The notes under the pieces: generated by a model | Databases searched by the model: none | The model's input: the letters and a program-made list of their open reading frames with translations, nothing else | Told to the model about the DNA's origin: nothing | Assembly (NCBI GenBank): GCA_910585725.1 | Contig: CAJUFA010000042.1 | Location: 1-23,386, forward strand | DNA: 23,386 nt | DNA from: an uncultured Dorea sp. | Lineage (GTDB): Bacteria > Bacillota > Clostridia > Lachnospirales > Lachnospiraceae | Direction: 5' to 3' | In this document: positions 1 to 7,796 of the stretch, piece by piece | Numbering within the stretch: position 1 is the first letter of the stretch | Layout of the letters: the number at the start of each line of letters is the position of its first letter | Translations under genes and position numbers: made by a program

Positions 1-4
1 TCCA

Positions 5-1369
5 CTATTTTTTACGATTCTTAAAATAATCGTCATGTACCTGCTTAATTACTCCGCTCAATGCGAACAATGCAAGAATATTCGGGATAACCATCAAAGA
101 GTTGAAGGTATCCTGCATAGTCCATACAAGCTCTACCTCTGCCAATGAGCCAAGGAATACACATACTGCAACGATTACAGAATAGATCTTAACAGCCTTT
201 GATCCGAACAGGTATTTGATATTCGCCTGACCGAAGAAATACCATCCAAGGATCGTAGAGAATGCGAAGAAGAACATACAGATCGCAATGAAGATGTCTC
301 CTCCCTTTCCATACAATGTACGGAATGCATACTGGCTGAGGGCCGCTCCCGTCTCACCTGTAGGAATAGAATGCGTCGTAATAATTACAAGAGCCGTAAG
401 GTTCAGGATAACGAATGTATCGATAAATACACCGATCATAGCAACGAATCCCTGCTCTACCGGATGATTCACCTTAGCAACCGCATGTGCGTGAGGTGTA
501 GAACCCATACCGGCTTCATTGGAGAACAGACCGCGCGCAACACCCTTGGTAAGGGCAAGCTTAATCGTCGCACCGGCAGCGCCGCCGACGATAGAAGAAG
601 GCGCGAATGCTCCTACAACGATTGCATGAAGCGCATAAGGAATCTCCTTAACATTTACAATAATAACGATCAATGAACCAACTATGTAGAAAGCCGCCAT
701 AACCGGAACGATCAGCTCCGTGATCTTCGCGATACGTCCGGTACCGCCTAAGAATACAAACAGAGCGAGAACTGCAAGGACGATACCCATAATCCACTGC
801 GGCAATCCGAACGCAGTATTGAATGCTGCTGCGATGGAGTTGGACTGCACGGCGTTACCCATGAATCCAAGCGCCAATGTGATAAGAACGGCAAAAGTAC
901 CTGCCAATACCTTACCAAACGTGCCGGAAAACGCTGCGCGGATATAATATACAGGACCACCTGTTACTTCTCCGTCGTCGCCGACTTTCTTATACTTCTG
1001 AGCCATGATCGCCTCTGCATAGATCGTAGCCATTCCAAGGAAAGCCGCGATCCACATCCAGAAGATCGCTCCGGGACCGCCGATTGCAAGAGCCGTAGCG
1101 GCGCCGGCGATATTACCGGTACCTACCTGAGCCGCGATCGCTGTAGCAAGAGCCTGGAAAGAAGACATACCGTCCGCTCCGGCCTTATCATCGCTTTTCT
1201 TGAACATACCGCCAAAGGTTCTTCTCATTCCTTCTCCGAAACCTTTCACTTGGATAAATCCAAGCTTTACGGTAAACCAGATACCGCCGCCAAGAAGAGC
1301 AACGATCAGAATGTAGTTTGACAGATAACTGCCTAATGTTGAGAAAATATTATTCAACATTGCTTCCAT
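5..1369 (-). CDS. Alanine/glycine:cation symporter (AGCS family)
   Basis: A 454-aa integral membrane protein that most likely imports alanine or glycine together with sodium. The sequence shows many hydrophobic segments and two blocks typical of the AGCS family: GTGNIAG at about residues 83-89, followed by a GGPGA..FWMW stretch, and SNEAGMGS at about 283-290. The length matches the usual 440-490 aa. The ATG start is supported by a GGGGG ribosome binding site 8-9 bases upstream. The stop codon lies at the very edge of the window, so nothing can be said about what follows. A strong promoter sits about 70 bases upstream, so the gene looks independently transcribed. Family assignment is firm; the exact substrate (alanine, glycine or glutamine) is inferred from the family. 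Confidence 0.93.
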   Translation of the reverse strand: MEAMLNNIFSTLGSYLSNYILIVALLGGGIWFTVKLGFIQVKGFGEGMRRTFGGMFKKSDDKAGADGMSSFQALATAIAAQVGTGNIAGAATALAIGGPGAIFWMWIAAFLGMATIYAEAIMAQKYKKVGDDGEVTGGPVYYIRAAFSGTFGKVLAGTFAVLITLALGFMGNAVQSNSIAAAFNTAFGLPQWIMGIVLAVLALFVFLGGTGRIAKITELIVPVMAAFYIVGSLIVIIVNVKEIPYALHAIVVGAFAPSSIVGGAAGATIKLALTKGVARGLFSNEAGMGSTPHAHAVAKVNHPVEQGFVAMIGVFIDTFVILNLTALVIITTHSIPTGETGAALSQYAFRTLYGKGGDIFIAICMFFFAFSTILGWYFFGQANIKYLFGSKAVKIYSVIVAVCVFLGSLAEVELVWTMQDTFNSLMVIPNILALFALSGVIKQVHDDYFKNRKK

Positions 1370-1435
1370 ACTAAATTCCCCCTTTTGTATAGATAGATAA
1401 ATAGATAGATTGAATAAAAATCATTCATCTTCTCT

Positions 1436-1464
1436 ATCATAACATTAAAAAGGATTTTATTCAA
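1436..1464 (-). promoter_or_regulatory. Sigma-A-type promoter for the AGCS symporter gene
   Basis: Reading the minus strand, TTGAAT (-35, 1459-1464) is followed after 17 bases by TATGAT (-10, 1436-1441). A TG one base before the -10 makes it an extended -10 promoter. Transcription would start near 1429, leaving a leader of about 60 bases that contains a GATA-type tetranucleotide tract (1389-1411). The surrounding DNA is very AT-rich. Confidence 0.65.
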
Positions 1465-1548
1465 TATATTGTTTATTTATTTATTTTTTTTATTTCTTTA
1501 CTTGTTTTTCACATTTTTTTAATCATTATTTACAAAACAGGAACATAT

Positions 1549-2937
1549 TTAAGACAATTCATCATAAAATGTATACCCGCACCTTCCCGTTTTTTTCGTA
1601 TGGTACAATGCCTGATCCGCCTGATTGAACAGTTCATCATGGAAACCGTCCGTTGAAAACGCTATGCCCGCACTCAGGGAATACTTGGGAAAATCTCCCT
1701 GCGGATGCTGCAATATCTCATTGATCGAATCAATCTTGTCACGGATGATTTGTTTATTATCTACGGTCATCTTCTCCATAACAATAGCAAACTCATCACC
1801 GCCGATCCGCAGAACATAATCTGCGCACCTGAATTTCTCATCCAGAAGATCGGCGACTTTAATAAGCGCCTTGTCCCCCTTATCATGTCCATAACGATCA
1901 TTAATCTCTTTGAATACATCCACATCCAGAAGCAGAAATGCAAGCCGCTCTCCTGAATTGCTAAAACGCTCCTTCAGCTGTTCGAAAAACTGACGATTCA
2001 AAAGACCCGTAACCGCGTCCCTATCCGCTTTCTTTTGAAGCGTGCTATGCTGCTCTAAAGTCATAGCATACACTTTATTATAAGTTGCCGCAAGATACCT
2101 GAACTCATAAGCGCCCGTAATATCCAGGAAATCATTCCTCCGGATGCAGTTCACATAGATTCTGATGGGCCTTAATATCAACATTGCTATCATAACATAC
2201 GAAAAGACTACTAATATCACGATCAATATAGTATAGATACTCTGTTTGGTCAGCGCAATCTTCATCGCCGATTCACTTTCCCTCCGCTCTTTCTCACAGT
2301 TCTCCACTGCATGTTTCGTGACACTCGACATCTTTTCTTCTATCTGGCGCTTTATATCCTGGTACTCATCTCCGAATACCAGCTCCATAGCAGCCCTTGC
2401 GTTATCTTCCTTTATATCCGACAATTCTTCCTCCGTCAGAGAATATTCCCTGATTCTTGGCGAAAGATTCTGTTCGTCTTCATCTACCGACAGAGCCGAG
2501 AGTTTCATAGCATGTATCTCCAGATCCATCAACTCATTGGACAGCCTCATGGCGTCTCTGGACGCCTCCAGATCCCCGTCGTCTCTCCCCTGAAAGTGCT
2601 CCTCCAGCGCTTTTAAAGCCTGATCTCTTCTTCTCGTCTCTTCTGCTTCCGTAAAATATGCATCTGCATATCTGCAATCCTTCGTGACTACATATAACCG
2701 CGCCTGATCGGTCAGATAATCTGAACCAAGCAGCAGATCCTTCGCTTCTTCCTGAACCAGAATATACTCCTGCGTTATACGCGACAGCTCCCGATGATTC
2801 TTCATCACATTGACGATACCATATCCGATCAAAGACGATACAATCAGCAATGCGCTAACCATCCACAAACTGACCGACTCTATGCGCACTCCTCTTAACT
2901 TGCCTGTGTATTCGCCGTCTGGCGTATGTTTGTCCAC
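1549..2937 (-). CDS. Membrane-anchored diguanylate cyclase (GGDEF domain)
   Basis: Predicted to make cyclic di-GMP from two GTP at the inner face of the membrane. From the start chosen here (462 aa), a first membrane helix lies at about residues 20-45, a charged helical region of about 190 residues is probably outside the cell, a second membrane helix is at about 234-257, and a C-terminal GGDEF domain follows. The active-site motif GGDEF is intact at about 379-383. RCAD, five residues before it, fits the inhibitory I-site RxxD, so product inhibition is likely. I chose the GTG at 2935-2937 because GGAGG lies 8 bases upstream. A longer frame opening with TTG at 3000 has no ribosome binding site. 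No EAL or HD-GYP partner is in the window. The ligand sensed by the outer domain is unknown. Confidence 0.88.
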   Translation of the reverse strand: MDKHTPDGEYTGKLRGVRIESVSLWMVSALLIVSSLIGYGIVNVMKNHRELSRITQEYILVQEEAKDLLLGSDYLTDQARLYVVTKDCRYADAYFTEAEETRRRDQALKALEEHFQGRDDGDLEASRDAMRLSNELMDLEIHAMKLSALSVDEDEQNLSPRIREYSLTEEELSDIKEDNARAAMELVFGDEYQDIKRQIEEKMSSVTKHAVENCEKERRESESAMKIALTKQSIYTILIVILVVFSYVMIAMLILRPIRIYVNCIRRNDFLDITGAYEFRYLAATYNKVYAMTLEQHSTLQKKADRDAVTGLLNRQFFEQLKERFSNSGERLAFLLLDVDVFKEINDRYGHDKGDKALIKVADLLDEKFRCADYVLRIGGDEFAIVMEKMTVDNKQIIRDKIDSINEILQHPQGDFPKYSLSAGIAFSTDGFHDELFNQADQALYHTKKTGRCGYTFYDELS

Positions 2938-3210
2938 ATCCTCTTCCTCCGGTTTATTTTCATGTGTTCTCTTATCCGCTACGCGGCGTTTCTCCCGCAA
3001 ATAAACTAAAAAATAAGTATCAAAAAAGCTGCCGAAAAATAATATTCACACAATATATTGAACCTGCCAAAATCCCTTCTATATTGCGAAATGCTTTCAT
3101 TCTCCGACAACTCTTTTTATCACTCTAAATCTAATCTTTAATCCTCTGCCCTGCTTCGCATTGAAGATGCAAAACCAGAAACTGCCGCAGTCTCAACTGC
3201 AAAATACAGC

Positions 3211-3645
3211 TTATTTTAATAATACGAATATGATCAACGCCGCCACAATCACGATTGCAATGCCAAGAATAATGAGCGGAAGCTTCGACATCTTCTCATC
3301 ATCTTCATAACCGTAATCATCATCATCGTAGTCGTTATCATAATCATCATCATAATTATCTTCAATCTCTTCGCTGCGTCTTGTCTTCTGTTTTTTCTTC
3401 TTTCCCTTTCCGTCGCCTACCGCCAACATCTCATCATAAGCCTTCCGCATCTCTGCTTCGCGCTTTTTGCGGACATTCTTCGGTGGGATATTAGAATATG
3501 TCTGTTCTTCCTGTTCCTCATCCTCTTCTCTTCTTACTGCTTTCTTCTGGGGAACCTTAAACTTCTTTTTACAATTATAGCACAAGAGATAATTAGGATC
3601 TTTCTTGCCGGGTTTTAATTCCTGACCGCATATTGGACATTTCAT
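3211..3645 (-). CDS. Zinc-ribbon protein with acidic linker and C-terminal membrane anchor
   Basis: A 144-aa protein I cannot assign to a characterised family. It opens with a two-CxxC zinc ribbon (CPIC at residues 3-6, CYNC at 22-25). A charged stretch with Glu-rich and Lys-rich patches follows, then an Asp/Tyr-rich tract at about residues 92-118, and a single hydrophobic helix at about 122-143 ending almost at the C-terminus. The predicted topology is a tail-anchored protein with the zinc ribbon in the cytoplasm. The ATG has GGAGG 11 bases upstream, and a good promoter lies 80-105 bases upstream. The acidic tract is encoded by a low-complexity GAT/TAT-rich stretch. A regulatory or scaffold role is possible but only a guess. 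Confidence 0.7.
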   Translation of the reverse strand: MKCPICGQELKPGKKDPNYLLCYNCKKKFKVPQKKAVRREEDEEQEEQTYSNIPPKNVRKKREAEMRKAYDEMLAVGDGKGKKKKQKTRRSEEIEDNYDDDYDNDYDDDDYGYEDDEKMSKLPLIILGIAIVIVAALIIFVLLK

Positions 3646-3722
3646 CAGAATATGTTCCTCCTCTTAATGTAATATGATTGCGGTTATTATTCATTCATTA
3701 TCGCAATTCCACGTATAAAGTT

Positions 3723-3751
3723 ATTATACTATATTCGACATAAAATAGCAA
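3723..3751 (-). promoter_or_regulatory. Sigma-A-type promoter for the zinc-ribbon gene
   Basis: On the minus strand TTGCTA (3746-3751) and a consensus TATAAT (3723-3728) are separated by 17 bases. The predicted leader of roughly 70 bases can pair ATTGCG with CGCAAT (about 3677-3705), a weak hairpin of unknown meaning. Confidence 0.6.
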
Positions 3752-3790
3752 AAAATATTTTCATAATATAATGTGTTTTTCATTCCGATA

Positions 3791-5152
3791 TCAGTCGACC
3801 GCCGATGCCCCCTCTCTTGTCACCATATGAAATGCGAATGTGAATACGATTCCTTTCGCCATAGACGACAGCGTAAGCGCCCACCAGATTCCGTCCTCCA
3901 TAAGAGCCGTTCCTGACATGACGACTGCCAGCGGTATCCTGGCGCCGGTCAGAAGGATACTGATGATACTGCAAAGTTTCGTCCGTCCCAATCCTGACAA
4001 CGCGCCCACCGTCATAAGCTCAATACACATGAATGCTTCTCCGATTCCAAGAATCCGCAAGTAATTCACAGATACCCGGATCGCCTCCTCCTCGTGGAAA
4101 AATATCCGGGATAACGGTTCCGGAAGCATGATAAACACAAGCGTGATCAAGGCTCCCCAGACCGCGAGCGTCCAGAAAGAGATGCGGTATCCCCTGCGAA
4201 CCCGCTCCATTCGCCCGGCGCCATAATTCTGAGCCGCAAACGCGTTGAGCGCAGCCGCGAATCCGTCCGCCGTATTCCAGGAAACAGCTTCCACCTGTCC
4301 GCCTACCCGCTGTACTGCCACTGCCGCCGGTCCGAACACCGAACACATCCTGGTCAACACCATGGAGATCATACAATACACCGTTCCCTGCAGCGCTGTA
4401 GGAACGCCGATCTTAAAGATTCCCCTATAATATTTCCGTTCTGCTACTCCCAGAAAAGGTATCTCTCTTAGAATATTATCCGGCCGCTTCACACATCCGA
4501 CAATCAGAACCAACATCACGATAAACTGCGCCGTCACCGTAGCAAACGCCGCTCCCGCCACCTCAAGCCGCGGAAACGGACCGACTCCCAGAATCAGGAC
4601 AGGATCCAGAATCATATTCATCACAAGCCCGATGAGGTTTGCCCAAAGCGGCGTCTTAGAATCCCCCTGCGCCGTATATAAGCCTGTCAGGACTACCGAC
4701 AAGTAAGGAAAAAGAATCATACCGCAGGTAATCCTCGTATAGACTACCGCGCTCTCCACCGTCTTGGCGTCCTGAAGCCGGAACATCGCCACCAATCCTC
4801 TTGTACATATCAGGCACACTACGGCAAATAAAATCCCGAATACCACAACCAACTGAATCGAAGCCCTGGCATATTCTCTCGCCTCATCCCTTTTCCCCCG
4901 GCCAAGAGACTGCGCCACAAGCACCTGCCCGCCCATCCTGGCCAGCGAAGCCAATCCCTGGGAAAGCCACACATACATTCCTCCTACGCCGACGCCTGCA
5001 ACGACTTTCGCCCCCAGCATTCCGATCCAGGCCATATCCGTGATACTGTACACCGTGTTTAAAAAGGACGATGCCATAATAGGCATCGCCAACGTCACTA
5101 ATGATTTTAATATCGGTCCTTCAATCAAGTTGACCTGTCTGTTCTTTTGCAT
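3791..5152 (-). CDS. MATE family multidrug/sodium (proton) antiporter
   Basis: A 453-aa polytopic membrane transporter expected to export organic cations or drugs using a sodium or proton gradient. The N-terminal stretch (VNLIEGPILKSLVTLAMPIM, then SITDMAWIGMLG) and the repeated two-half pattern of about a dozen hydrophobic helices are typical of MATE proteins, and the length is normal. The longest frame begins with TTG at 5218. The ATG at 5150-5152 is better supported because GAGGG lies 8 bases upstream and the conserved part begins right there. The gene follows the htrA terminator and I see no clear promoter of its own. Substrate is unknown. Confidence 0.88.
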   Translation of the reverse strand: MQKNRQVNLIEGPILKSLVTLAMPIMASSFLNTVYSITDMAWIGMLGAKVVAGVGVGGMYVWLSQGLASLARMGGQVLVAQSLGRGKRDEAREYARASIQLVVVFGILFAVVCLICTRGLVAMFRLQDAKTVESAVVYTRITCGMILFPYLSVVLTGLYTAQGDSKTPLWANLIGLVMNMILDPVLILGVGPFPRLEVAGAAFATVTAQFIVMLVLIVGCVKRPDNILREIPFLGVAERKYYRGIFKIGVPTALQGTVYCMISMVLTRMCSVFGPAAVAVQRVGGQVEAVSWNTADGFAAALNAFAAQNYGAGRMERVRRGYRISFWTLAVWGALITLVFIMLPEPLSRIFFHEEEAIRVSVNYLRILGIGEAFMCIELMTVGALSGLGRTKLCSIISILLTGARIPLAVVMSGTALMEDGIWWALTLSSMAKGIVFTFAFHMVTREGASAVD

Positions 5153-5226
5153 CTTCTCATCCCTCTTCATCCTTCTCATCATATTTCTCAACTGCTTAGA
5201 GCATTCTTTGGATATCAATTACGCAG

Positions 5227-5259
5227 GAAAAATCCCATAAACCACTAAGCTTATGGGAT
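5227..5259 (-). terminator. Rho-independent terminator after the htrA-type gene
   Basis: On the minus strand a 9-bp perfect stem (ATCCCATAA with TTATGGGAT, 5251-5259 and 5232-5240) with a 10-base loop is followed by TTTTT. It starts about 12 bases after the protease stop codon and separates it from the MATE gene. Confidence 0.8.
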
Positions 5260-5271
5260 CCTCTCTGATTA

Positions 5272-6531
5272 TTAATTCGAACTGCTTACCAATACTACAT
5301 CTACATCCTGACTCTTGTACTCGCCGTCGTTTCCCGGCACCTGTACGGTCACTGTTACTTTCTCACCAATCTTATAATATTGAAGCTGTTCCTGAAGAGA
5401 TTCCATACCGGTAACGCTGATTCCATTCAACGCTGTGATCACAGAACCCTTCGTAATTCCTGCACGGTCGGCTCCGCCGCCTTTGATGCTTTCCGCGATA
5501 TATACTCCGGTGGGCATATTATACATCTGGGAGATATCCTGTGAGACATCCTCTCCACGAATACCAAGATATCCTCTCTCGTTCTCCGCAACCTTCGTAC
5601 GCGTCTCCCGATTCATCAGCGTCTCTATAGTCTCTCTCGCCTCTGAGACAGGAATCGCATAACCCATGCCTTCCACCGCATTCATCGCCGCCTTCGCAGT
5701 ATTAATTCCAATGACTTCTCCTTTTGCATTCAGCAGCGCTCCGCCGCTGTTTCCCGGATTGATCGCCGCGTCTGTCTGGATCAGGCTGCTGTCTATTCCG
5801 TCGATACTTCTTCCTGTAGCAGAGATAATTCCTCTGGTAACAGACTGTCCGTATCCAAGAGCATTCCCGATTGCGATAGCTTCCTCTCCTACCTGTATCT
5901 GTTCGGAATCTCCCAATGTCGCCACAGCGATCTTTTCCATCGTACTGTTTTTAATCTTGTCAAGCTCTACCGCTATAATTGCCAGATCTTTACCGGCATC
6001 CGTACCTTTCACATTTGCCTCCACGCTTTCTTCATCAATAAAGGAAACTGTAAGAGTATCGCTGCCTTCCACTACATGATTATTCGTTACGATCAGGAGT
6101 TCTTTATCGTTTTGTCCAATGATAATACCTGAACCTGCGCTCTGGCTCTCTCTTTCCTGTATCCCTCCGAAGAAGCTTTGTACCTGCTGAACGCTCATAT
6201 TCGTAATAGAAACTACAGACGGCATAGCGTTGTCCGCAATATCTGCTACATCTGACTTCACCGCACTGTCGGAAGATGTTGTAAGTTTTGCATTCCCGAC
6301 AGTCTCCGTCTTCCTACTATCTTCCTTTTCGCTCTTAGCGTTCAGGAACCTTGCGGCTATAATATTGCTGGTCTGAAAAGCCGCGCTTGCCGTAACTCCA
6401 AATATAAGACCTAAGCACATCGTCTTTATCCACTTCGGTATACTTCTCTTTTTAAGCGGCGGCCTTTGTCCCTGATTGTTTTGCTGATTCGCGTCCTGTC
6501 CTGATGTATAATAATTATATTGATGATCCAT
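5272..6531 (-). CDS. HtrA/DegP-like trypsin-type serine protease with PDZ domain
   Basis: A membrane-anchored quality-control protease (S1C family) that degrades misfolded proteins on the outer side of the membrane. The predicted protein is 419 aa: a short cytoplasmic Gln/Asn-rich N-terminus, one membrane helix near residues 35-60, a trypsin-like domain, and one C-terminal PDZ domain beginning near RGYLGIRGEDVS. The triad is complete: His in VTNNHVV (152), Asp in GTDAGKDLA (182), Ser in NPGNSGG (262). I chose the ATG at 6529-6531, with AAGGAG 8 bases upstream. An ATG six codons earlier (6549) also has a weaker AGAGG and cannot be excluded. It lies 104 bases after the alaX-type gene and ends at a clear terminator. 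Substrates are unknown. Confidence 0.93.
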   Translation of the reverse strand: MDHQYNYYTSGQDANQQNNQGQRPPLKKRSIPKWIKTMCLGLIFGVTASAAFQTSNIIAARFLNAKSEKEDSRKTETVGNAKLTTSSDSAVKSDVADIADNAMPSVVSITNMSVQQVQSFFGGIQERESQSAGSGIIIGQNDKELLIVTNNHVVEGSDTLTVSFIDEESVEANVKGTDAGKDLAIIAVELDKIKNSTMEKIAVATLGDSEQIQVGEEAIAIGNALGYGQSVTRGIISATGRSIDGIDSSLIQTDAAINPGNSGGALLNAKGEVIGINTAKAAMNAVEGMGYAIPVSEARETIETLMNRETRTKVAENERGYLGIRGEDVSQDISQMYNMPTGVYIAESIKGGGADRAGITKGSVITALNGISVTGMESLQEQLQYYKIGEKVTVTVQVPGNDGEYKSQDVDVVLVSSSN

Positions 6532-6635
6532 AACTGTAACTCCTTTCATCTTTACCTCTACTATCTTGTTTCTGATTAGTAGTCTACAGCTAAATTGTGT
6601 TTAAACTGTGACAGAACCGTGATAAAATTTTTAAT

Positions 6636-7787
6636 TCAAAAAACTTTAAGCCAAGCCCGAATCTTTTCCTCTTTACCATGCAGGGAACCCTGGACCATCT
6701 CAGGCTTTCCGCCGCCTCTGCCGCCGTATTCCTCATTGATCTTCCTGCACAACGGGCGCACATCCTCTTCTTTACTGCCGATTACATACCGGTATCCCGC
6801 CTCTTCTGTCCCCGCAAAGACTGCGCAGATCTTCGCACCCTTATCAAGCAAAAGGTTCATCAGCTCTCTCGGGGCGTTCCCTTCCAGACTTGAATCAAAT
6901 ACAATCGTCATTTTTTCATCTACCGGGATCTCTCCCGCCTGATATGCCAACATTTTCTGCCTCAGAGAAGCAATCTTTCCTTTCGAGCTTCCCAATTCGT
7001 CTTTTAAGTGGGAAACCGCCTCCGCAACCTCATACTCTTTCGTGCTGAGAAGAGAGGATATTATCTTCGTATTCTTGTCCTTAATCTCATAATCCGCCAG
7101 CGCCCGGTAACCGCAGAGCATTGTAATACGTTCTCCGCCTTTATAATTAATCATATTAACCAATTTGATGAGACCAATCTCTCCGGTGGATGCCAGATGG
7201 GGGGCGCAGCAGGCGCACACGTCATATCCTGGCACGGTGATAATCCGCACCTGACCTTCAATCTCGATCTTACTCCGATATTCCATCTCTGCCAATTCTT
7301 CTTTGGATGGGTATGTAACCTTCACATTCAGATTCTGAAATACTGCCTTATTCGCTTCAAGCTCGATCTCTTTCAACTCTTCCCTGGTAATCGGTCCGTT
7401 AAAATCCATGGTGCAATAATCACTTCCCAGGTGAAAACCTACATTCTCATACCCGAATCTTCCATGAACAATTCCTGATATAATATGCTCCCCTGTATGC
7501 TGCTGCATCCGCTCAAATCTGATATCCCAGTCAAGTTTCCCCTGTACGGCCGCTCCTGCCTCAAAGGGCGCCGTCACCGTATGATAGATGACACCGTCTT
7601 TCTCCTGTACATCCAGGACTTCCGCCCCGCCAAGCCTTCCCGGGTCTGCGTACTGTCCTCCCCCCTCCGGGAAAAAAGCAGTCCGATCCAGCACGACTTG
7701 ATATTCCTCTCCTGCCTGTTCACAGGAAATCACTCTGGCGTCAAATTCACGCATATATCCGTCCTGATAAAATAATTTCTCCGTCAT
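6636..7787 (-). CDS. Alanyl-tRNA editing protein (AlaX-type, with DHHA1-like C-terminus)
   Basis: A 383-aa stand-alone relative of the AlaRS editing region, expected to hydrolyse mischarged Ser-tRNA(Ala) (or Gly-tRNA(Ala)) in the cytoplasm. It lacks an aminoacylation domain. The zinc site is visible as HTGEH (His97, His101) and CCAPH (Cys193, His197), followed by the family's STGEIG. The C-terminal part carries GGRGGGKPEMVQG (355-367), the glycine-rich signature of the DHHA1 domain, so it is the long form of AlaX. The ribosome binding site GGAG overlaps the argS stop codon (TAAGGAG) and only 9 bases separate the genes, which indicates translational coupling with argS. Family assignment is firm; the substrate is inferred from the family. 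Confidence 0.9.
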   Translation of the reverse strand: MTEKLFYQDGYMREFDARVISCEQAGEEYQVVLDRTAFFPEGGGQYADPGRLGGAEVLDVQEKDGVIYHTVTAPFEAGAAVQGKLDWDIRFERMQQHTGEHIISGIVHGRFGYENVGFHLGSDYCTMDFNGPITREELKEIELEANKAVFQNLNVKVTYPSKEELAEMEYRSKIEIEGQVRIITVPGYDVCACCAPHLASTGEIGLIKLVNMINYKGGERITMLCGYRALADYEIKDKNTKIISSLLSTKEYEVAEAVSHLKDELGSSKGKIASLRQKMLAYQAGEIPVDEKMTIVFDSSLEGNAPRELMNLLLDKGAKICAVFAGTEEAGYRYVIGSKEEDVRPLCRKINEEYGGRGGGKPEMVQGSLHGKEEKIRAWLKVF

Positions 7788-7796
7788 AACAGCTCC

